This document shows, piece by piece, positions 29,068 through 38,362 of a stretch of 64,000 nucleotides of DNA. The first letter of the stretch is position 1; every line of letters begins with the position of its first letter. This DNA is from Arcobacter sp. F155 (GTDB lineage Bacteria > Campylobacterota > Campylobacteria > Campylobacterales > Arcobacteraceae). The position numbers and the translations under genes were made by a program. The stretch covers positions 1 to 64,000 of the forward strand of contig NZ_PDJU01000006.1 in NCBI RefSeq assembly GCF_004116455.1, read 5' to 3'. The notes beneath the pieces are model-generated. The model was not told where the DNA came from and did no database searches. It saw nothing but the letters and a program-made list of their open reading frames with translations.

Positions 29068-29135
29068 TCGATTTTATAATCGAACTTGTCCACTTATGTG
29101 GAGGGACTATATAATTAACTTTAAAAGTTAATTAT
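29068..29135 (-). promoter_or_regulatory. Three consecutive hairpins between rpmI and rplT
   Basis: Stems TCGATT/AATCGA (29068-29083) and TCCAC/GTGGA (29089-29102) both carry an ATAA tetraloop on the mRNA strand. A 12-bp perfect palindrome (29111-29135) overlaps the rpmI stop codon. There is no T-tract. The structures could stabilise or process the mRNA or take part in L20 autoregulation. Confidence 0.45.
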
Positions 29136-29329
29136 GCTTGGCATAACATTCTTTTAACTCTAGTTGCATCAGTTGCAGCTACAGTTTGAGGTCCTCTAAG
29201 AGCTCTTTTTCTTTTTTGACTCATTTTAGTTAAGATGTGGCTTCTGAAAGCTGATCCTCTTTTAATAGAACCATTCTTTTTCACTTTAAATCTCTTTAAA
29301 GCCCCACTGTTTGATTTCATCTTTGGCAT
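29132..29329 (-). CDS. rpmI: 50S ribosomal protein L35
   Basis: A 65-residue basic L35: [16 protein letters not shown], then [19 protein letters not shown], match the family closely. Between infC and rplT as in most bacteria. Confidence 0.97.
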   Translation of the reverse strand: MPKMKSNSGALKRFKVKKNGSIKRGSAFRSHILTKMSQKRKRALRGPQTVAATDATRVKRMLCQA

Positions 29330-29433
29330 CGTACAGTTCCTTTCTAATAAATTTGCATTTTCATAAGTAATGAAAAAGTTCGAGATTTTACTTAAAATTA
29401 GCTTTAATTAAGATTAAATAGTATAAAAGGAGC

Positions 29434-29455
29434 GCAGAGGGAGTAGCTCCTCTGC
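29434..29455 (-). promoter_or_regulatory. GC-rich hairpin between infC and rpmI
   Basis: GCAGAGG / CCTCTGC with an inner AG/CT pair, followed on the minus strand by GCTCCTTTTATAC. It is the most GC-rich piece of the 170-base infC-rpmI gap and may act as an attenuator or L20 target upstream of rpmI. Confidence 0.4.
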
Positions 29456-29499
29456 ATAGAAATTTTTTGGAGATTGGTTTTTAAGATTGTGTATATTTA

Positions 29500-30033
29500 T
29501 TATTTTCTATTTTCTTTAGGAAGAACCATCATATTAACAAATCTTCCTTCTTGTTTAGGAGCAGCATCTCTTACTCCATACTCTTCAAGCATAGGCCATA
29601 CTCTTTCAAGTACGTCTGCACCAGCTTCTGGATGAGCCATCTCTCTACCTTTTAAGAATACTCTACATTTAACATGGTATCCTTTTTCTAAGAATTCAAT
29701 AGCATGTTTAACTTTATAATTAATATCATTTTCTGCAATTTTAACAGAGAATTTTACTTCTTTTACTACAATTACTTTTTGCTTTTTCTTAGCTTCTTTT
29801 TTCTTTTTCTCTTGTTGGTATTTAAATTTACCGTAATCCATAATTTTAGCAACAGGTGGCTTTGCATCTGGTGCAATTAGAACTAAATCTAGTCCTAAGT
29901 CATCAGCTGTGTTTTGTGCATCAATTGTTGAAATGATTCCATAGTTTGTACCATCATCTCCTGTACATCTAACTTCTGAACATCTAATGTCCTCATTCAT
30001 AATTGCTTCTGGCTTTTTATTTTGTCTACTCAA
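29500..30033 (-). CDS. infC: Translation initiation factor IF-3 (TTG start)
   Basis: A 177-residue IF3 with N-domain (MNEDIR..., GIISTIDAQ), Lys-rich linker and C-domain ([29 protein letters not shown]). The best start is TTG at 30033 with a strong AGGGAG site 8 bases upstream; an in-frame ATG eleven codons later has a poor site. A non-ATG start is notable because IF3 discriminates against such codons and represses its own AUU-started mRNA in E. coli. The TTG overlaps the thrS stop (TTGA). Confidence 0.96.
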   Translation of the reverse strand: MSRQNKKPEAIMNEDIRCSEVRCTGDDGTNYGIISTIDAQNTADDLGLDLVLIAPDAKPPVAKIMDYGKFKYQQEKKKKEAKKKQKVIVVKEVKFSVKIAENDINYKVKHAIEFLEKGYHVKCRVFLKGREMAHPEAGADVLERVWPMLEEYGVRDAAPKQEGRFVNMMVLPKENRK

Positions 30034-31838
30034 ATTCTACTCCCTGATTTAATTTCATTTAACATATTAATAAATTCGTTTTTGCTCATGTTTGACTGTT
30101 CTCTATTTCTTCTATCTCTTAGTGCAACAGTCTCATTTGCTACCTCTTCATCTCCAATAACAACAATCATTGGTACTCTTTGTTTTTCTGCCATTCTAAT
30201 TCTTTTATTTAAAGATTCATTCATATCAAAAATTTTAGAATCCATTCCATCTCTTAAAAGCTCTTTTTCTAACTCTTTTGCATACTCTACATGAGTATCT
30301 GCAATTGGTACAAAAATAACCTGTGTTGGAGCAATAGCAAATGGGAACTCACCAGCACAGTGCTCTGTTAAAATACCAATAAATCTCTCAAATGAACCTA
30401 GAATTGCTCTATGTATCATAACAGGTTGCTCTTTTTCGCCTTCTGCATTAATAAATTCAGCATTAAATCTTGATGGTAAGTTCATATCAACTTGTACTGT
30501 ACCACATTGCCATTTTCTTCCAATTGCGTCAAGAATTTTAATATCGATTTTTGGACCATAGAATGCTCCTCCACCTTCATCAATTCCATAAGGTATATTA
30601 TTTTCATCTAATGCATCCATAATACCTTTAGTTGTAGTTTCCCAGAAGATGTCATCACCAATTGCTTTTTTTGGTTTAGTTGAAACTTCGATTTCATATT
30701 TAAAATCAAATAGTTTAAGTAAAGTATCTACAAATTCTAAAACTTCAAATATTACATCTTTTATTTGTGCTTGTGTACAAAAAATATGTGCATCATCTTG
30801 AGCAAACTCTCTTACTCTAAATAATCCATGCATTGCACCAGACATTTCATGTCTATGAACAACACCATATTCAAATAGTTTCATTGGTAAATCTTTGTAT
30901 GAAACTAATTTATTTTTAAAAATTTGAATATGACCAACACAGTTCATTGGTTTCATTCCATATTTTTGTTCATCAATAGTAGTATAGTACATATTTTGAC
31001 CATAATTAGCATTATGTCCTGAAATATCCCACATTGTAGATTTTAACAATTCAGGACCTCTTACAGGTTCATAACCTCTTATTCTATGAGCTGTATATAA
31101 AATATGTTCTAATTTAGATCTAAGCCTAGCACCATTTGGTAGCCATAAAGGTAGCCCCGCTCCTACATCATCATTGAATGCAAACAATTCTAATTCTGTT
31201 CCTAGTTTTCTATGGTCTCTTTTTTTAGCTTCTTCAAGCATTCTTACGTAATCATGTAACTCTTTTTTGTCAAAGAAAGCAATACCGTAGATTCTAGTAA
31301 TCATTTCATTTTCTTCATCACCACCTAAGTATGCACCTGCAACTCTTGTAAGTTTGAAGCTTCTAATCATTCTTGTATTAGGTACGTGTGGTCCTCTACA
31401 TAGGTCTTCAAATTCACCTTGTTTATATAGAGTTAAAGTATCATCTGTAATGTTAGAAAGAACTGCTTGTTTTAATTCATCATTTGCAAATTTAGCTTGA
31501 ATTTCTTCTCTAGATGCTTCATATCTCTCAATTGGAAGTTTAGCATTTGCTAACTCTTTCATCTTTTTTTCAATCTTTGGAAGATCTTCTTCAGAGATTT
31601 TTTCTTCGGTTTTAAAGTCGTAGTAAAAACCTTCTTTTACTACAGGTCCTACGAAGAATTTCGCATCTGGGTATAGTTCTTTAATAGCTTGTGCCATTAA
31701 GTGAGCACATGAATGTCTTAGTATCTCAAGAGATTCAGGAGAGTTGTCAGCTTTAATCTCATCTCCACTTAAGTTTAAAGCCTCCGCTGTTTGAAGGTCG
31801 AATATCTGCCCTTCTTTTAATATACCAATCGGTTCCAA
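30030..31838 (-). CDS. thrS: Threonyl-tRNA synthetase
   Basis: A 602-residue class II synthetase charging tRNA-Thr. Zinc/editing domain [15 protein letters not shown] domain, catalytic motifs with [26 protein letters not shown] and [11 protein letters not shown], and the anticodon-binding C-domain. The length is short because the N-terminal TGS domain is reduced, as in Campylobacter. Starts at TTG (31838) after AAGGAA. First gene of the thrS-infC-rpmI-rplT operon. Confidence 0.97.
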   Translation of the reverse strand: MEPIGILKEGQIFDLQTAEALNLSGDEIKADNSPESLEILRHSCAHLMAQAIKELYPDAKFFVGPVVKEGFYYDFKTEEKISEEDLPKIEKKMKELANAKLPIERYEASREEIQAKFANDELKQAVLSNITDDTLTLYKQGEFEDLCRGPHVPNTRMIRSFKLTRVAGAYLGGDEENEMITRIYGIAFFDKKELHDYVRMLEEAKKRDHRKLGTELELFAFNDDVGAGLPLWLPNGARLRSKLEHILYTAHRIRGYEPVRGPELLKSTMWDISGHNANYGQNMYYTTIDEQKYGMKPMNCVGHIQIFKNKLVSYKDLPMKLFEYGVVHRHEMSGAMHGLFRVREFAQDDAHIFCTQAQIKDVIFEVLEFVDTLLKLFDFKYEIEVSTKPKKAIGDDIFWETTTKGIMDALDENNIPYGIDEGGGAFYGPKIDIKILDAIGRKWQCGTVQVDMNLPSRFNAEFINAEGEKEQPVMIHRAILGSFERFIGILTEHCAGEFPFAIAPTQVIFVPIADTHVEYAKELEKELLRDGMDSKIFDMNESLNKRIRMAEKQRVPMIVVIGDEEVANETVALRDRRNREQSNMSKNEFINMLNEIKSGSRI

Positions 31839-31946
31839 TAAATTCCTTTTTTCCTTAAAAGTTTTTAAAATTCTTATATTTTATCTTAATTGCTCTTAAA
31901 TTTAATCTTAACAGAGAGTTTTAACAAAAAATTGATAAAATAGTGT

Positions 31947-32474
31947 ATGATTTTAAACCTTTCTAAAATAAAAACAGAAGCCTTACTACTATTTTGTAAA
32001 GATTTGATTCTTTCTTATAAAGATAAAGAAGACAGTTTCTTCAATATTGATAAAGAAACAGTTAAATATATAAATACTATCTCAGAAGAGATATTAACTC
32101 AAATAAATAATGTAACCTTTCCAACAGAACACTATTTAAAAAATAAAAAACACTATAGAATTTCTGCTGTTTTAAAAGCATATGATTTTATAAATAACTC
32201 ATTAACTAAAGAGTTTGAAAAAATAGAAGAGTCAAAAAGAGTTTTTAATCCCTCAATGTTATATTTTTCTATGCTTGCAGTTTGGTTTAAAGAGCTTGAC
32301 AAAGAGAGTCGTTCAAAAGAGTATATCTATTTTACTATCTATCCATATGCAAATGTGTATGACAAACTTCTTATAAATATTAAAGATGAAAACTTTAAAA
32401 AAATCAATATTATGATGCTAGAGCTTGCAGAAACAATAATCTACAATTACAACTCAATATCTTTTAATAAGTAA
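31947..32474 (+). CDS. Unrecognised 175-residue protein
   Basis: A soluble, mostly helical protein rich in Lys, Glu, Ile and Asn, with no signal peptide, membrane segment or motif that I recognise. Aromatic stretches such as SMLYFSMLAVWFKEL and YIYFTIYPYANVYDK suggest a folded hydrophobic core. It is divergent from thrS and stands alone before the two-domain rhodanese gene. Codon use is like its neighbours. Confidence 0.65.
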   Translation: MILNLSKIKTEALLLFCKDLILSYKDKEDSFFNIDKETVKYINTISEEILTQINNVTFPTEHYLKNKKHYRISAVLKAYDFINNSLTKEFEKIEESKRVFNPSMLYFSMLAVWFKELDKESRSKEYIYFTIYPYANVYDKLLINIKDENFKKINIMMLELAETIIYNYNSISFNK

Positions 32475-32549
32475 AACTTATAAAACTTTTATAAGTAAAA
32501 TTAATCTTATCTTATGTATAATTCTCCAAAATTAAGTAAAAGGAGAATT

Positions 32550-33356
32550 ATGAAGGCGTTAGTATTTAAACTACTTGCACTTTTAGTGTTAGTTTCTGTA
32601 GCTCAAGCACAGGACTTAAAAATAATTAAATTTTCAGAAGCAAAAAAACTTTTTGAAAATAAAGAGGCTCTATTTTTAGATGCAAGGGGAGAGAAACTTT
32701 TTAAAAGAGGAACTATCTTAGGAAGTTTAAACTTACCAGTAAATAGATTTCAAAAGAGTATTGCATTTTTACCAAATGACAAAAATGCAAAGGTAGTATC
32801 ATTTTGTAATGGTTTTAAATGTGAAAAATCAGATGAGCTAGCACATCTTTTACAAAAAGCAGGATATACAAATGTTTTAGTATATAAAGGTGGTTATCCA
32901 GAGTGGAAAGAAAAATCAATGCCACTTATGGCTTTAAAAACTGAAACAGCTGAACCAAAGGTAGAAGAAACAAAAGGACAAAAGTATCAAGCTAAGGGAA
33001 CAACTATTTATCTTGGACAAGATAAAGGTATGATTGATCAGTTCTGGTTTGAAAAAGTTGTTTTAAATGATTTACCTAAAAATATTCAATTAGTTGATAT
33101 TAGAAAAGCAAAAGATTTTAAAGAGGGTCATATCAAAGGTGCTGTAAATGCAACTTGGGATTCAAAAACTGAAAAGATTGATATCTCTAAAATATCTGAT
33201 GATAAAATTATTGTATTTTATTGTAATACAGGAATGCAATCAGCAGAAGCTGCTTTAAGTTTAAAGAACAGAGTAGGAAAAGATGTTTTCTATTTTGATG
33301 CCAATGTAACTTGTGAGAAAAACAACTGTAAAGTTGAAGCAAATGAGAATCTATAA
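32550..33356 (+). CDS. Periplasmic protein with two rhodanese domains
   Basis: The ATG at 32550 follows AAGGAG and begins a clean signal peptide (MKALVFKLLALLVLVSVAQA); the longer frame from 32514 has no site, so a 268-residue product is preferred. Rhodanese 1 has active loop CNGFKCEKS, rhodanese 2 has CNTGMQS. The second domain plus the tail FYFDANVTCEKNNCK align with the last domain and tail of the three-domain protein at 27396, so the two arose from a common ancestor. Presumably in the same periplasmic sulfur-transfer pathway, though separated by the thrS operon. Confidence 0.86.
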   Translation: MKALVFKLLALLVLVSVAQAQDLKIIKFSEAKKLFENKEALFLDARGEKLFKRGTILGSLNLPVNRFQKSIAFLPNDKNAKVVSFCNGFKCEKSDELAHLLQKAGYTNVLVYKGGYPEWKEKSMPLMALKTETAEPKVEETKGQKYQAKGTTIYLGQDKGMIDQFWFEKVVLNDLPKNIQLVDIRKAKDFKEGHIKGAVNATWDSKTEKIDISKISDDKIIVFYCNTGMQSAEAALSLKNRVGKDVFYFDANVTCEKNNCKVEANENL

Positions 33357-33376
33357 GAGGTATTAACCTCTTATAG
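33351..33376. terminator. Hairpin between convergent genes
   Basis: Perfect 11-bp stem CTATAAGAGGT / ACCTCTTATAG with an ATTA loop, overlapping the rhodanese stop codon and ending 9 bases from the opposing stop. No long T-run, so termination strength is uncertain. Confidence 0.6.
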
Positions 33377-33384
33377 TAAAGTGA

Positions 33385-33708
33385 TTAACAAGAAGGAACG
33401 TTTCCTGAATCATTAGCGTACTCATATGAGAAATCATATAAATGAGGAACCCATGAATCTTTAATATCAGCTTCTTTTACATCTGGACAAATTGCCATCA
33501 TCTCTTGTTTAAAGTTTCCAGCTTCATTGATTGAAGACCACTCACCTTGAGAATGTTTTGCTGCAAATTTAGCACCATTAAATCCACATTTAGATTTAAA
33601 CTTCTTAATAAAAATCTTTTGACCTTTTCTTGCATCAGCTGAAGCAGTTGTTGAAGCAACACCTAATAATAGAACAGCAGCCATTGTAAGCTTTAGTAAC
33701 TTTGTCAT
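33385..33708 (-). CDS. Cytochrome-c-like periplasmic protein lacking CXXCH
   Basis: A 107-residue exported protein (signal peptide to about residue 25, ASADA). The following ARKGQKIFIKKFKSKCG...AAKHSQGEW resembles the start of small class I c-type cytochromes, but the haem motif CXXCH is missing: a single Cys is followed ten residues later by KH. Further Cys occur in AICPDV and at the extreme C-terminus. Haem attachment by the usual route is therefore unlikely. The gene lies next to the rhodanese gene, convergently. It may be a cytochrome-derived protein with another role, such as a thiol or metal site. Confidence 0.65.
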   Translation of the reverse strand: MTKLLKLTMAAVLLLGVASTTASADARKGQKIFIKKFKSKCGFNGAKFAAKHSQGEWSSINEAGNFKQEMMAICPDVKEADIKDSWVPHLYDFSYEYANDSGNVPSC

Positions 33709-33797
33709 TATTCATCTCCTAATTAATATTTTGGTATCATTATATCAAATCTAAATAAAAACAATACTTACATAAGTATAAGAAAAAGTGATAAATA

Positions 33798-35126
33798 TTG
33801 AAATACTATATTCTAAAAGAGATTACAGAGTATCTACAAGAAAAAGCCCAAGTTATAAAACATATAAGCAGAATTGATAACAATCTAATTATAATTGAAT
33901 TTAATAATAAAAATCAAATATACTTTGATATGAGTAAGGGAAAAAGTTATATTTATAAAAAAAGAGGAGAAAAAGCTTCTAAAAAAGATTTCAATGCACC
34001 TTTTGATGTAGTACTTCAAAAAAGATTTATTAATTCAAGAATTGAGAATCTTGAGATTTATAATGATGATAAAATCATAAATATAAAAGTTAACTCTTCA
34101 TCTTCATATAAAAAACTAACAACTATTTTACAATTAGAGTTTACAGGAAAACATACCAACGCAATTATATTAGATGAAGATAGAACTATATTAGAAGCTT
34201 TAAGACATATAGATGAATTCGCTTCAAGTAGAGTTGTAAAGGTAGGAATAAAACTTGACGAAGTTCCAAAACAAAATTTTGTTCCAAAGATAGAAAAACT
34301 TGAAGATGTAGAAGAGTATATGTATAAAGTATATGAAGAGATTGAGAATAACAACCTTGAAAATCATAGACGACAAAAAGTAAGTCAAGTAAATAAAAAG
34401 TTAAAAAAACTACAAAAAACTTTAGATAACTTACCTAAAAAAGAGGACTTAGAGGAAGAATCAAACTCTTTATATGAAAAAGCAAATTTAATACTTGCAA
34501 ATTTACATACAATAAAACCGTATCAAGAGGTATTAAAAACATATAATTATGAAGGCAAAGAGGTTGAAATAAAACTTGATACAAGATATTTAGCTTCTAC
34601 ATATTCAAACGATTTATTTAAAAAAGCAAAACGAGCGAAACAAAAAGCAAATAATATAAAAATAGAGAAATCAAATTTAGAAGAAAAAGTAGACTTCCTT
34701 AAAAGACTTATTAATAATATTAATTCTTGTAAAACAATCGATGAAATAGAGTTTTTACTTCCTAAAAAACAAAAGAATCAAGCCAAAACAAAGAAGAGCC
34801 AAAACTATGAAAGCTTCTTTTATGAAGGTTATAAGATTATGCTTGGAACAAATGAGAGAGAAAATATATATTTATTAGAAAATTCAAAAGCAAGTGATTT
34901 TTGGTTTCATTTAAAAGATGCTCCATCTTCTCATGTTATAGTTCAAAATAGTAAAAAAACTATCCCTGAAAATGTGATTGAAAAAGCAGCAAAAATATGT
35001 GCACAGTTTTCAAGTGATTTTGAAGGAACTTATGCTGTTGATTATACTCAAAGAAGAAATGTAAAGATACAACATGGAGCAAATGTTTTATATAATCCAT
35101 ATACAACAATTAGTGTAAAAGTATAA
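33798..35126 (+). CDS. NFACT family protein (RqcH/Rqc2-like)
   Basis: A 442-residue protein with the NFACT-N domain (LTTILQLEFTGKHTNAIILDE, then EALRHID), a central coiled coil rich in Lys/Glu (about 190-330) and a C-terminal NFACT-R domain (DFWFHLKDAPSSHVIV...). RqcH proteins recruit tRNA-Ala to obstructed 50S subunits and add C-terminal alanine tails; older names are fibronectin/fibrinogen-binding protein. Start is TTG at 33798 with only a weak upstream site; no nearby ATG exists. It is shorter than the ~560-residue Bacillus form, mainly in the helical middle. Confidence 0.88.
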   Translation: MKYYILKEITEYLQEKAQVIKHISRIDNNLIIIEFNNKNQIYFDMSKGKSYIYKKRGEKASKKDFNAPFDVVLQKRFINSRIENLEIYNDDKIINIKVNSSSSYKKLTTILQLEFTGKHTNAIILDEDRTILEALRHIDEFASSRVVKVGIKLDEVPKQNFVPKIEKLEDVEEYMYKVYEEIENNNLENHRRQKVSQVNKKLKKLQKTLDNLPKKEDLEEESNSLYEKANLILANLHTIKPYQEVLKTYNYEGKEVEIKLDTRYLASTYSNDLFKKAKRAKQKANNIKIEKSNLEEKVDFLKRLINNINSCKTIDEIEFLLPKKQKNQAKTKKSQNYESFFYEGYKIMLGTNERENIYLLENSKASDFWFHLKDAPSSHVIVQNSKKTIPENVIEKAAKICAQFSSDFEGTYAVDYTQRRNVKIQHGANVLYNPYTTISVKV

Positions 35127-35152
35127 AGAAAGTAAAAATTTAAAAAAATAAG

Positions 35153-35180
35153 AAAATGAGTCATTTGTGAGACATTTTTA
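35153..35180 (+). terminator. Probable terminator after the NFACT gene
   Basis: AAAATGAGTC and GACATTTTTA pair with one bulged A across an 8-base loop and run into TTTTTATTG, 27 bases after the stop. Confidence 0.5.
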
Positions 35181-35219
35181 TTGTAAAATCAAAACTTTAA
35201 TTATGAATAAGGAGAAAGA

Positions 35220-36173
35220 ATGAAAAAAACATCTTTGATTACAGGGCTAGTTTTAGCTTTTCTTTTGATGTTATCAGGTTGTAAGAGTACGACAGTTCAA
35301 AACATTGACAATAGTGGTTATATAAGTGGTTCTAAGGTAACAACAAAAAAGGTTGAAAGAGCTATTCAAAAAGGTGCTATGAGAAAAGGTTGGTCTACAA
35401 AAAGAATTAAAACTGGACTTTTAGAAGCTAAAAATAATGTAAGAGGAAAACATCTTGTTGTAGTAAATATTGCATATGATAGAAAAGGTTATAAAATCTC
35501 TTATAAAGATAGTAGAAATATGAATTATGATGCTGGTTCAAATACAATTCATAAAAACTATAATAAATGGATTGCAAATTTAGAGAGAAATATTAATTAT
35601 GAACTATCACAAATTGGAGTGATGGGAAATACTAGTGCAACTAGAAAAGTAACTAATATTGAACCAAAAAGTTCTGCTAAATCTACTAAAAACTATAAAA
35701 AAGCAGATAGTAGTGCAATTAGTGGAAAAACAATCTATATTAGAAATATAACTCCTTATTCTTCAGGAAATAGAATAGCAGAAAACATCAAAGCTGAGTG
35801 TACAATCAATGAGCAATTAGCAACATTTATAAAAAAGTTTGCTCAAGAACAAGGTTTAAAAGTAGAGTATAAAAATAAACCTTCTTCTAAAGATTTATTC
35901 TTAGATGTTAAAATTGTAGATGCAATTAGTAGAGGTGGAGCATTTAGAGGTCATAGTAAATTTACTTCTATTGAAGGAAGACTTGTAAAAGGAAATAAAA
36001 GTTATGGTTCTTTTAAAGCTGCAAGAGTTTCTGGTGGTGGATTCTGGGGAGCTTATAAAGGTTCTTGTGCAGTATTAGGAAGAACAGTTGAAGCTTTAGG
36101 AAAAGATGTTGCACTTTGGTTATATAGCCCGATGGATAATGCAAGATTAGGTGATACTGGATATATAAGATAG
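35220..36173 (+). CDS. Predicted lipoprotein of unknown function
   Basis: A 317-residue lipoprotein: signal peptide with lipobox LSGC, acylated Cys at residue 21. Two parts are visible. Residues ~35-130 follow a pattern seen in other bacterial lipoproteins (AMRKGWSTKRI, then VVVNIAYDRKGYKISYKDS and IHKNYNKWI). Residues ~170-317 form a Gly-rich domain (FRGHSKFTSIEGRL, GGGFWGAYKGSC). No catalytic motif is recognised. A good GGAG site and a downstream terminator show an independent transcript just before the pigment cluster. Confidence 0.78.
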   Translation: MKKTSLITGLVLAFLLMLSGCKSTTVQNIDNSGYISGSKVTTKKVERAIQKGAMRKGWSTKRIKTGLLEAKNNVRGKHLVVVNIAYDRKGYKISYKDSRNMNYDAGSNTIHKNYNKWIANLERNINYELSQIGVMGNTSATRKVTNIEPKSSAKSTKNYKKADSSAISGKTIYIRNITPYSSGNRIAENIKAECTINEQLATFIKKFAQEQGLKVEYKNKPSSKDLFLDVKIVDAISRGGAFRGHSKFTSIEGRLVKGNKSYGSFKAARVSGGGFWGAYKGSCAVLGRTVEALGKDVALWLYSPMDNARLGDTGYIR

Positions 36174-36177
36174 AACT

Positions 36178-36209
36178 AAAATACAGAGAAGCTTTCTCTC
36201 TGTATTTTT
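36178..36209 (+). terminator. Terminator after the lipoprotein gene
   Basis: Stem AAATACAGAGA / TCTCTGTATTT with an AGCTT-type loop followed by TTTTTA; it insulates the lipoprotein gene from the cluster downstream. Confidence 0.85.
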
Positions 36210-36239
36210 AGGGAAATTATATATTAAATAATTGTTGGA

Positions 36240-36245
36240 TATAAT
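36240..36245 (+). promoter_or_regulatory. Probable -10 box of the darA-darB operon
   Basis: TATAAT in the context TTGGATATAAT, about 29 bases before the TTG start of the DarA-like gene; no clear -35 hexamer. Confidence 0.5.
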
Positions 36246-36273
36246 TTAATATAATAATATATTAGGTTTTATT

Positions 36274-37224
36274 TTGGATATTAAAAAAGTATTAGTTATA
36301 TCGTACTCTCAAACAGGACAATTAACTCAATTAACAGACTCAGTTTTAGCCCCTTTAGAGGCAGATACAAATGTAGAAGTGGTTTATAAAAAAATTGAAC
36401 CACTAAAACCATATCCTTTTCCATGGGATTTTATGACTTTTATGGATTGTTTTCCAGAATCAATATATTTAGACCCTCCAGAAATTAAAGAGATAGAAGA
36501 TGATGACAATGATTATGATTTGGTGATTTTACCTTATCAAGTATGGTTCTTATCTCCATCTTTACCTATTACAGCTTTCTTGAAAAGTGATTATGCAAAA
36601 AGAAAGTTAAAAGGTAAGCCAGTTATTACTTTAATTGGTTGTAGAAATATGTGGGTTATGGCACAAGAAAAATTAAAACAAATGCTTAACGATGTTGAAG
36701 CTAAACTTATTGATAATATAGTTTTGATTGACCAAGGAAACTCTTTTGCAACATTTGTTACAACACCAAGATGGATGTTAACAGGGAAAAGAGATTCATT
36801 GTGGGGAATTTTCCCAGAAGCAGGAATTTCAAAACAAGATATAACAGAGGCTTCAAGATTTGGTAAAGCAATAAGTCATGCTTTAGCAAATGATGAAGAG
36901 AAAAAACAAGAATCTATTTGCTATGGATTAAATGCAGTTACAATAGATGAAAAACTAATTAAAAGTGAACAAATAGCAACTAAAAGTTTTATGATTTGGG
37001 GAAAACTTATTAGAAAAGTTGGAAAACAAGGTGACCCTAAAAGAAAACCTATAGTAATGCTTTATGTAGTTTTTTTACTTTTGATTATTTTAACAATTGT
37101 TCCAATAAATATGTTGGTTCAAACAATAATTAGAAAAGTTAATAAAGAGAAAATATTAAAACAAAAAGAGATTTTTGAAGCACCATCGGGAAGTGCAAAA
37201 GATAGAATGAAGGATTTTTTATAA
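36274..37224 (+). CDS. DarA-like dialkylresorcinol-condensing enzyme
   Basis: A 316-residue flavodoxin-fold protein (VLVISYSQTGQLTQL near the start; VILPYQVWFLSPSLPI and VITLIGCRNMWVMAQE follow), matching the DarA proteins of flexirubin and dialkylresorcinol clusters. DarA cyclises/condenses two beta-keto acyl chains with DarB to form the resorcinol ring. A membrane helix lies near 258-280 and a charged tail follows. Starts at TTG with AGGT upstream. First of four plus-strand genes; DarB starts one base after its stop. Assignment is from family memory and context and looks firm. Confidence 0.82.
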   Translation: MDIKKVLVISYSQTGQLTQLTDSVLAPLEADTNVEVVYKKIEPLKPYPFPWDFMTFMDCFPESIYLDPPEIKEIEDDDNDYDLVILPYQVWFLSPSLPITAFLKSDYAKRKLKGKPVITLIGCRNMWVMAQEKLKQMLNDVEAKLIDNIVLIDQGNSFATFVTTPRWMLTGKRDSLWGIFPEAGISKQDITEASRFGKAISHALANDEEKKQESICYGLNAVTIDEKLIKSEQIATKSFMIWGKLIRKVGKQGDPKRKPIVMLYVVFLLLIILTIVPINMLVQTIIRKVNKEKILKQKEIFEAPSGSAKDRMKDFL

Positions 37225-37225
37225 G

Positions 37226-38362
37226 ATGAACAGTGTTTACATAAATAATGTACAAAAATTTATGCCAAATGATGCAGTTACAAATGAAGAAATAGAAGAC
37301 TACTTAGGTTATATTGGTGGGAAAAAATCAAAAGCAAAAAAAGTAGTACTTAGAAGTAATGGAATTAAAAGTAGATATTATGTTTTAGAAAAAGGAACTG
37401 AAAAAGCTCTTTTTTCAAATGCTCAAATTACAGCTAATGCAATTAAAAAATTAGAGAATGAAAAATTCTCTTTAGATAGTGTTGATTGTCTTTCATGTGG
37501 AACAACAACTCCAGATCAACTTATGCCAAACCATACTTTAATGGTACAAGGTGAATTAGGTTTAACAGAGATTGAAACATTAAGTGCTTCAGGTATTTGT
37601 CTAAGTGGAATAAATGCTTTAAAATATGCTTACTATGGAATTAAATGTGGGGATTTAGAAAATGTTGTATCAACAGGTTCAGAAGTTGTTTCTCCAACAT
37701 TAAGTGCTAAAAACTTTAAAACAGAATCTGACCATAAAGCAGTAGAACAAAATCCAGGAATTGCCTTTGAAAAAGATTTTTTAAGATGGATGCTTTCAGA
37801 TGGTGCAGGGGCAATGCTTTTACAAAATAAACCAAATGAAGAGGGCTTATCTTTAAAAATTGATTGGATAGATATTTTATCTTATGCCGGTGAAATGCCA
37901 ACTTGTATGTATAGTGGATGTGAAGTTAAAGGTGATGAGCTAAAAGGATTTAGAACATTTACTCAAGAAGAGATAATGGAAAAGTCTTTACTTACAATTG
38001 CCCAAGATGTAAAACTTTTAAATGAAAATATCATTGAATATACAGTTACAAAACCAATTGAGAAAATAGCTAAAAAAAGAGATTTAAAAGAAGAAGAGAT
38101 ATCTTACTTTTTACCTCACTACTCTTCAACGTTCTTTAGGGATAAAGTATATGAAGGAATGAAAAAAGGTGGTTTAGAAATTCCTTTTGAAAAGTGGTTT
38201 ACTAACCTTACTAAATGTGGAAATACTGGTTCTGCATCAATTTATATTATGCTTGAAGAGTTATTTAATTCAAATAAATTATCAAAGGGTGAAAAAATTC
38301 TTTGTTATATTCCAGAAAGTGGGAGATTCTCTACATCATTTATGATGTTAGAAGTAGTATAA
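37226..38362 (+). CDS. DarB-like ketosynthase (KAS III type)
   Basis: A 378-residue thiolase-fold ketosynthase. The catalytic triad is visible: Cys in SASGICLSG, His in FLPHYSS and Asn in CGNTGSASI. DarB joins two acyl thioesters head to head in dialkylresorcinol formation. Pairing with the DarA-like gene one base upstream is the hallmark of DAR clusters. FabH is less likely because of this context and the unusual N-terminal extension (NGIKSRYYVLEKGTE). Confidence 0.85.
   Translation: MNSVYINNVQKFMPNDAVTNEEIEDYLGYIGGKKSKAKKVVLRSNGIKSRYYVLEKGTEKALFSNAQITANAIKKLENEKFSLDSVDCLSCGTTTPDQLMPNHTLMVQGELGLTEIETLSASGICLSGINALKYAYYGIKCGDLENVVSTGSEVVSPTLSAKNFKTESDHKAVEQNPGIAFEKDFLRWMLSDGAGAMLLQNKPNEEGLSLKIDWIDILSYAGEMPTCMYSGCEVKGDELKGFRTFTQEEIMEKSLLTIAQDVKLLNENIIEYTVTKPIEKIAKKRDLKEEEISYFLPHYSSTFFRDKVYEGMKKGGLEIPFEKWFTNLTKCGNTGSASIYIMLEELFNSNKLSKGEKILCYIPESGRFSTSFMMLEVV

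Noticed and set aside
33385-33708. Functional c-type cytochrome partner of the FccB-like proteins
   Set aside because: The CXXCH haem motif is absent, so calling it FccA-like would be wrong.
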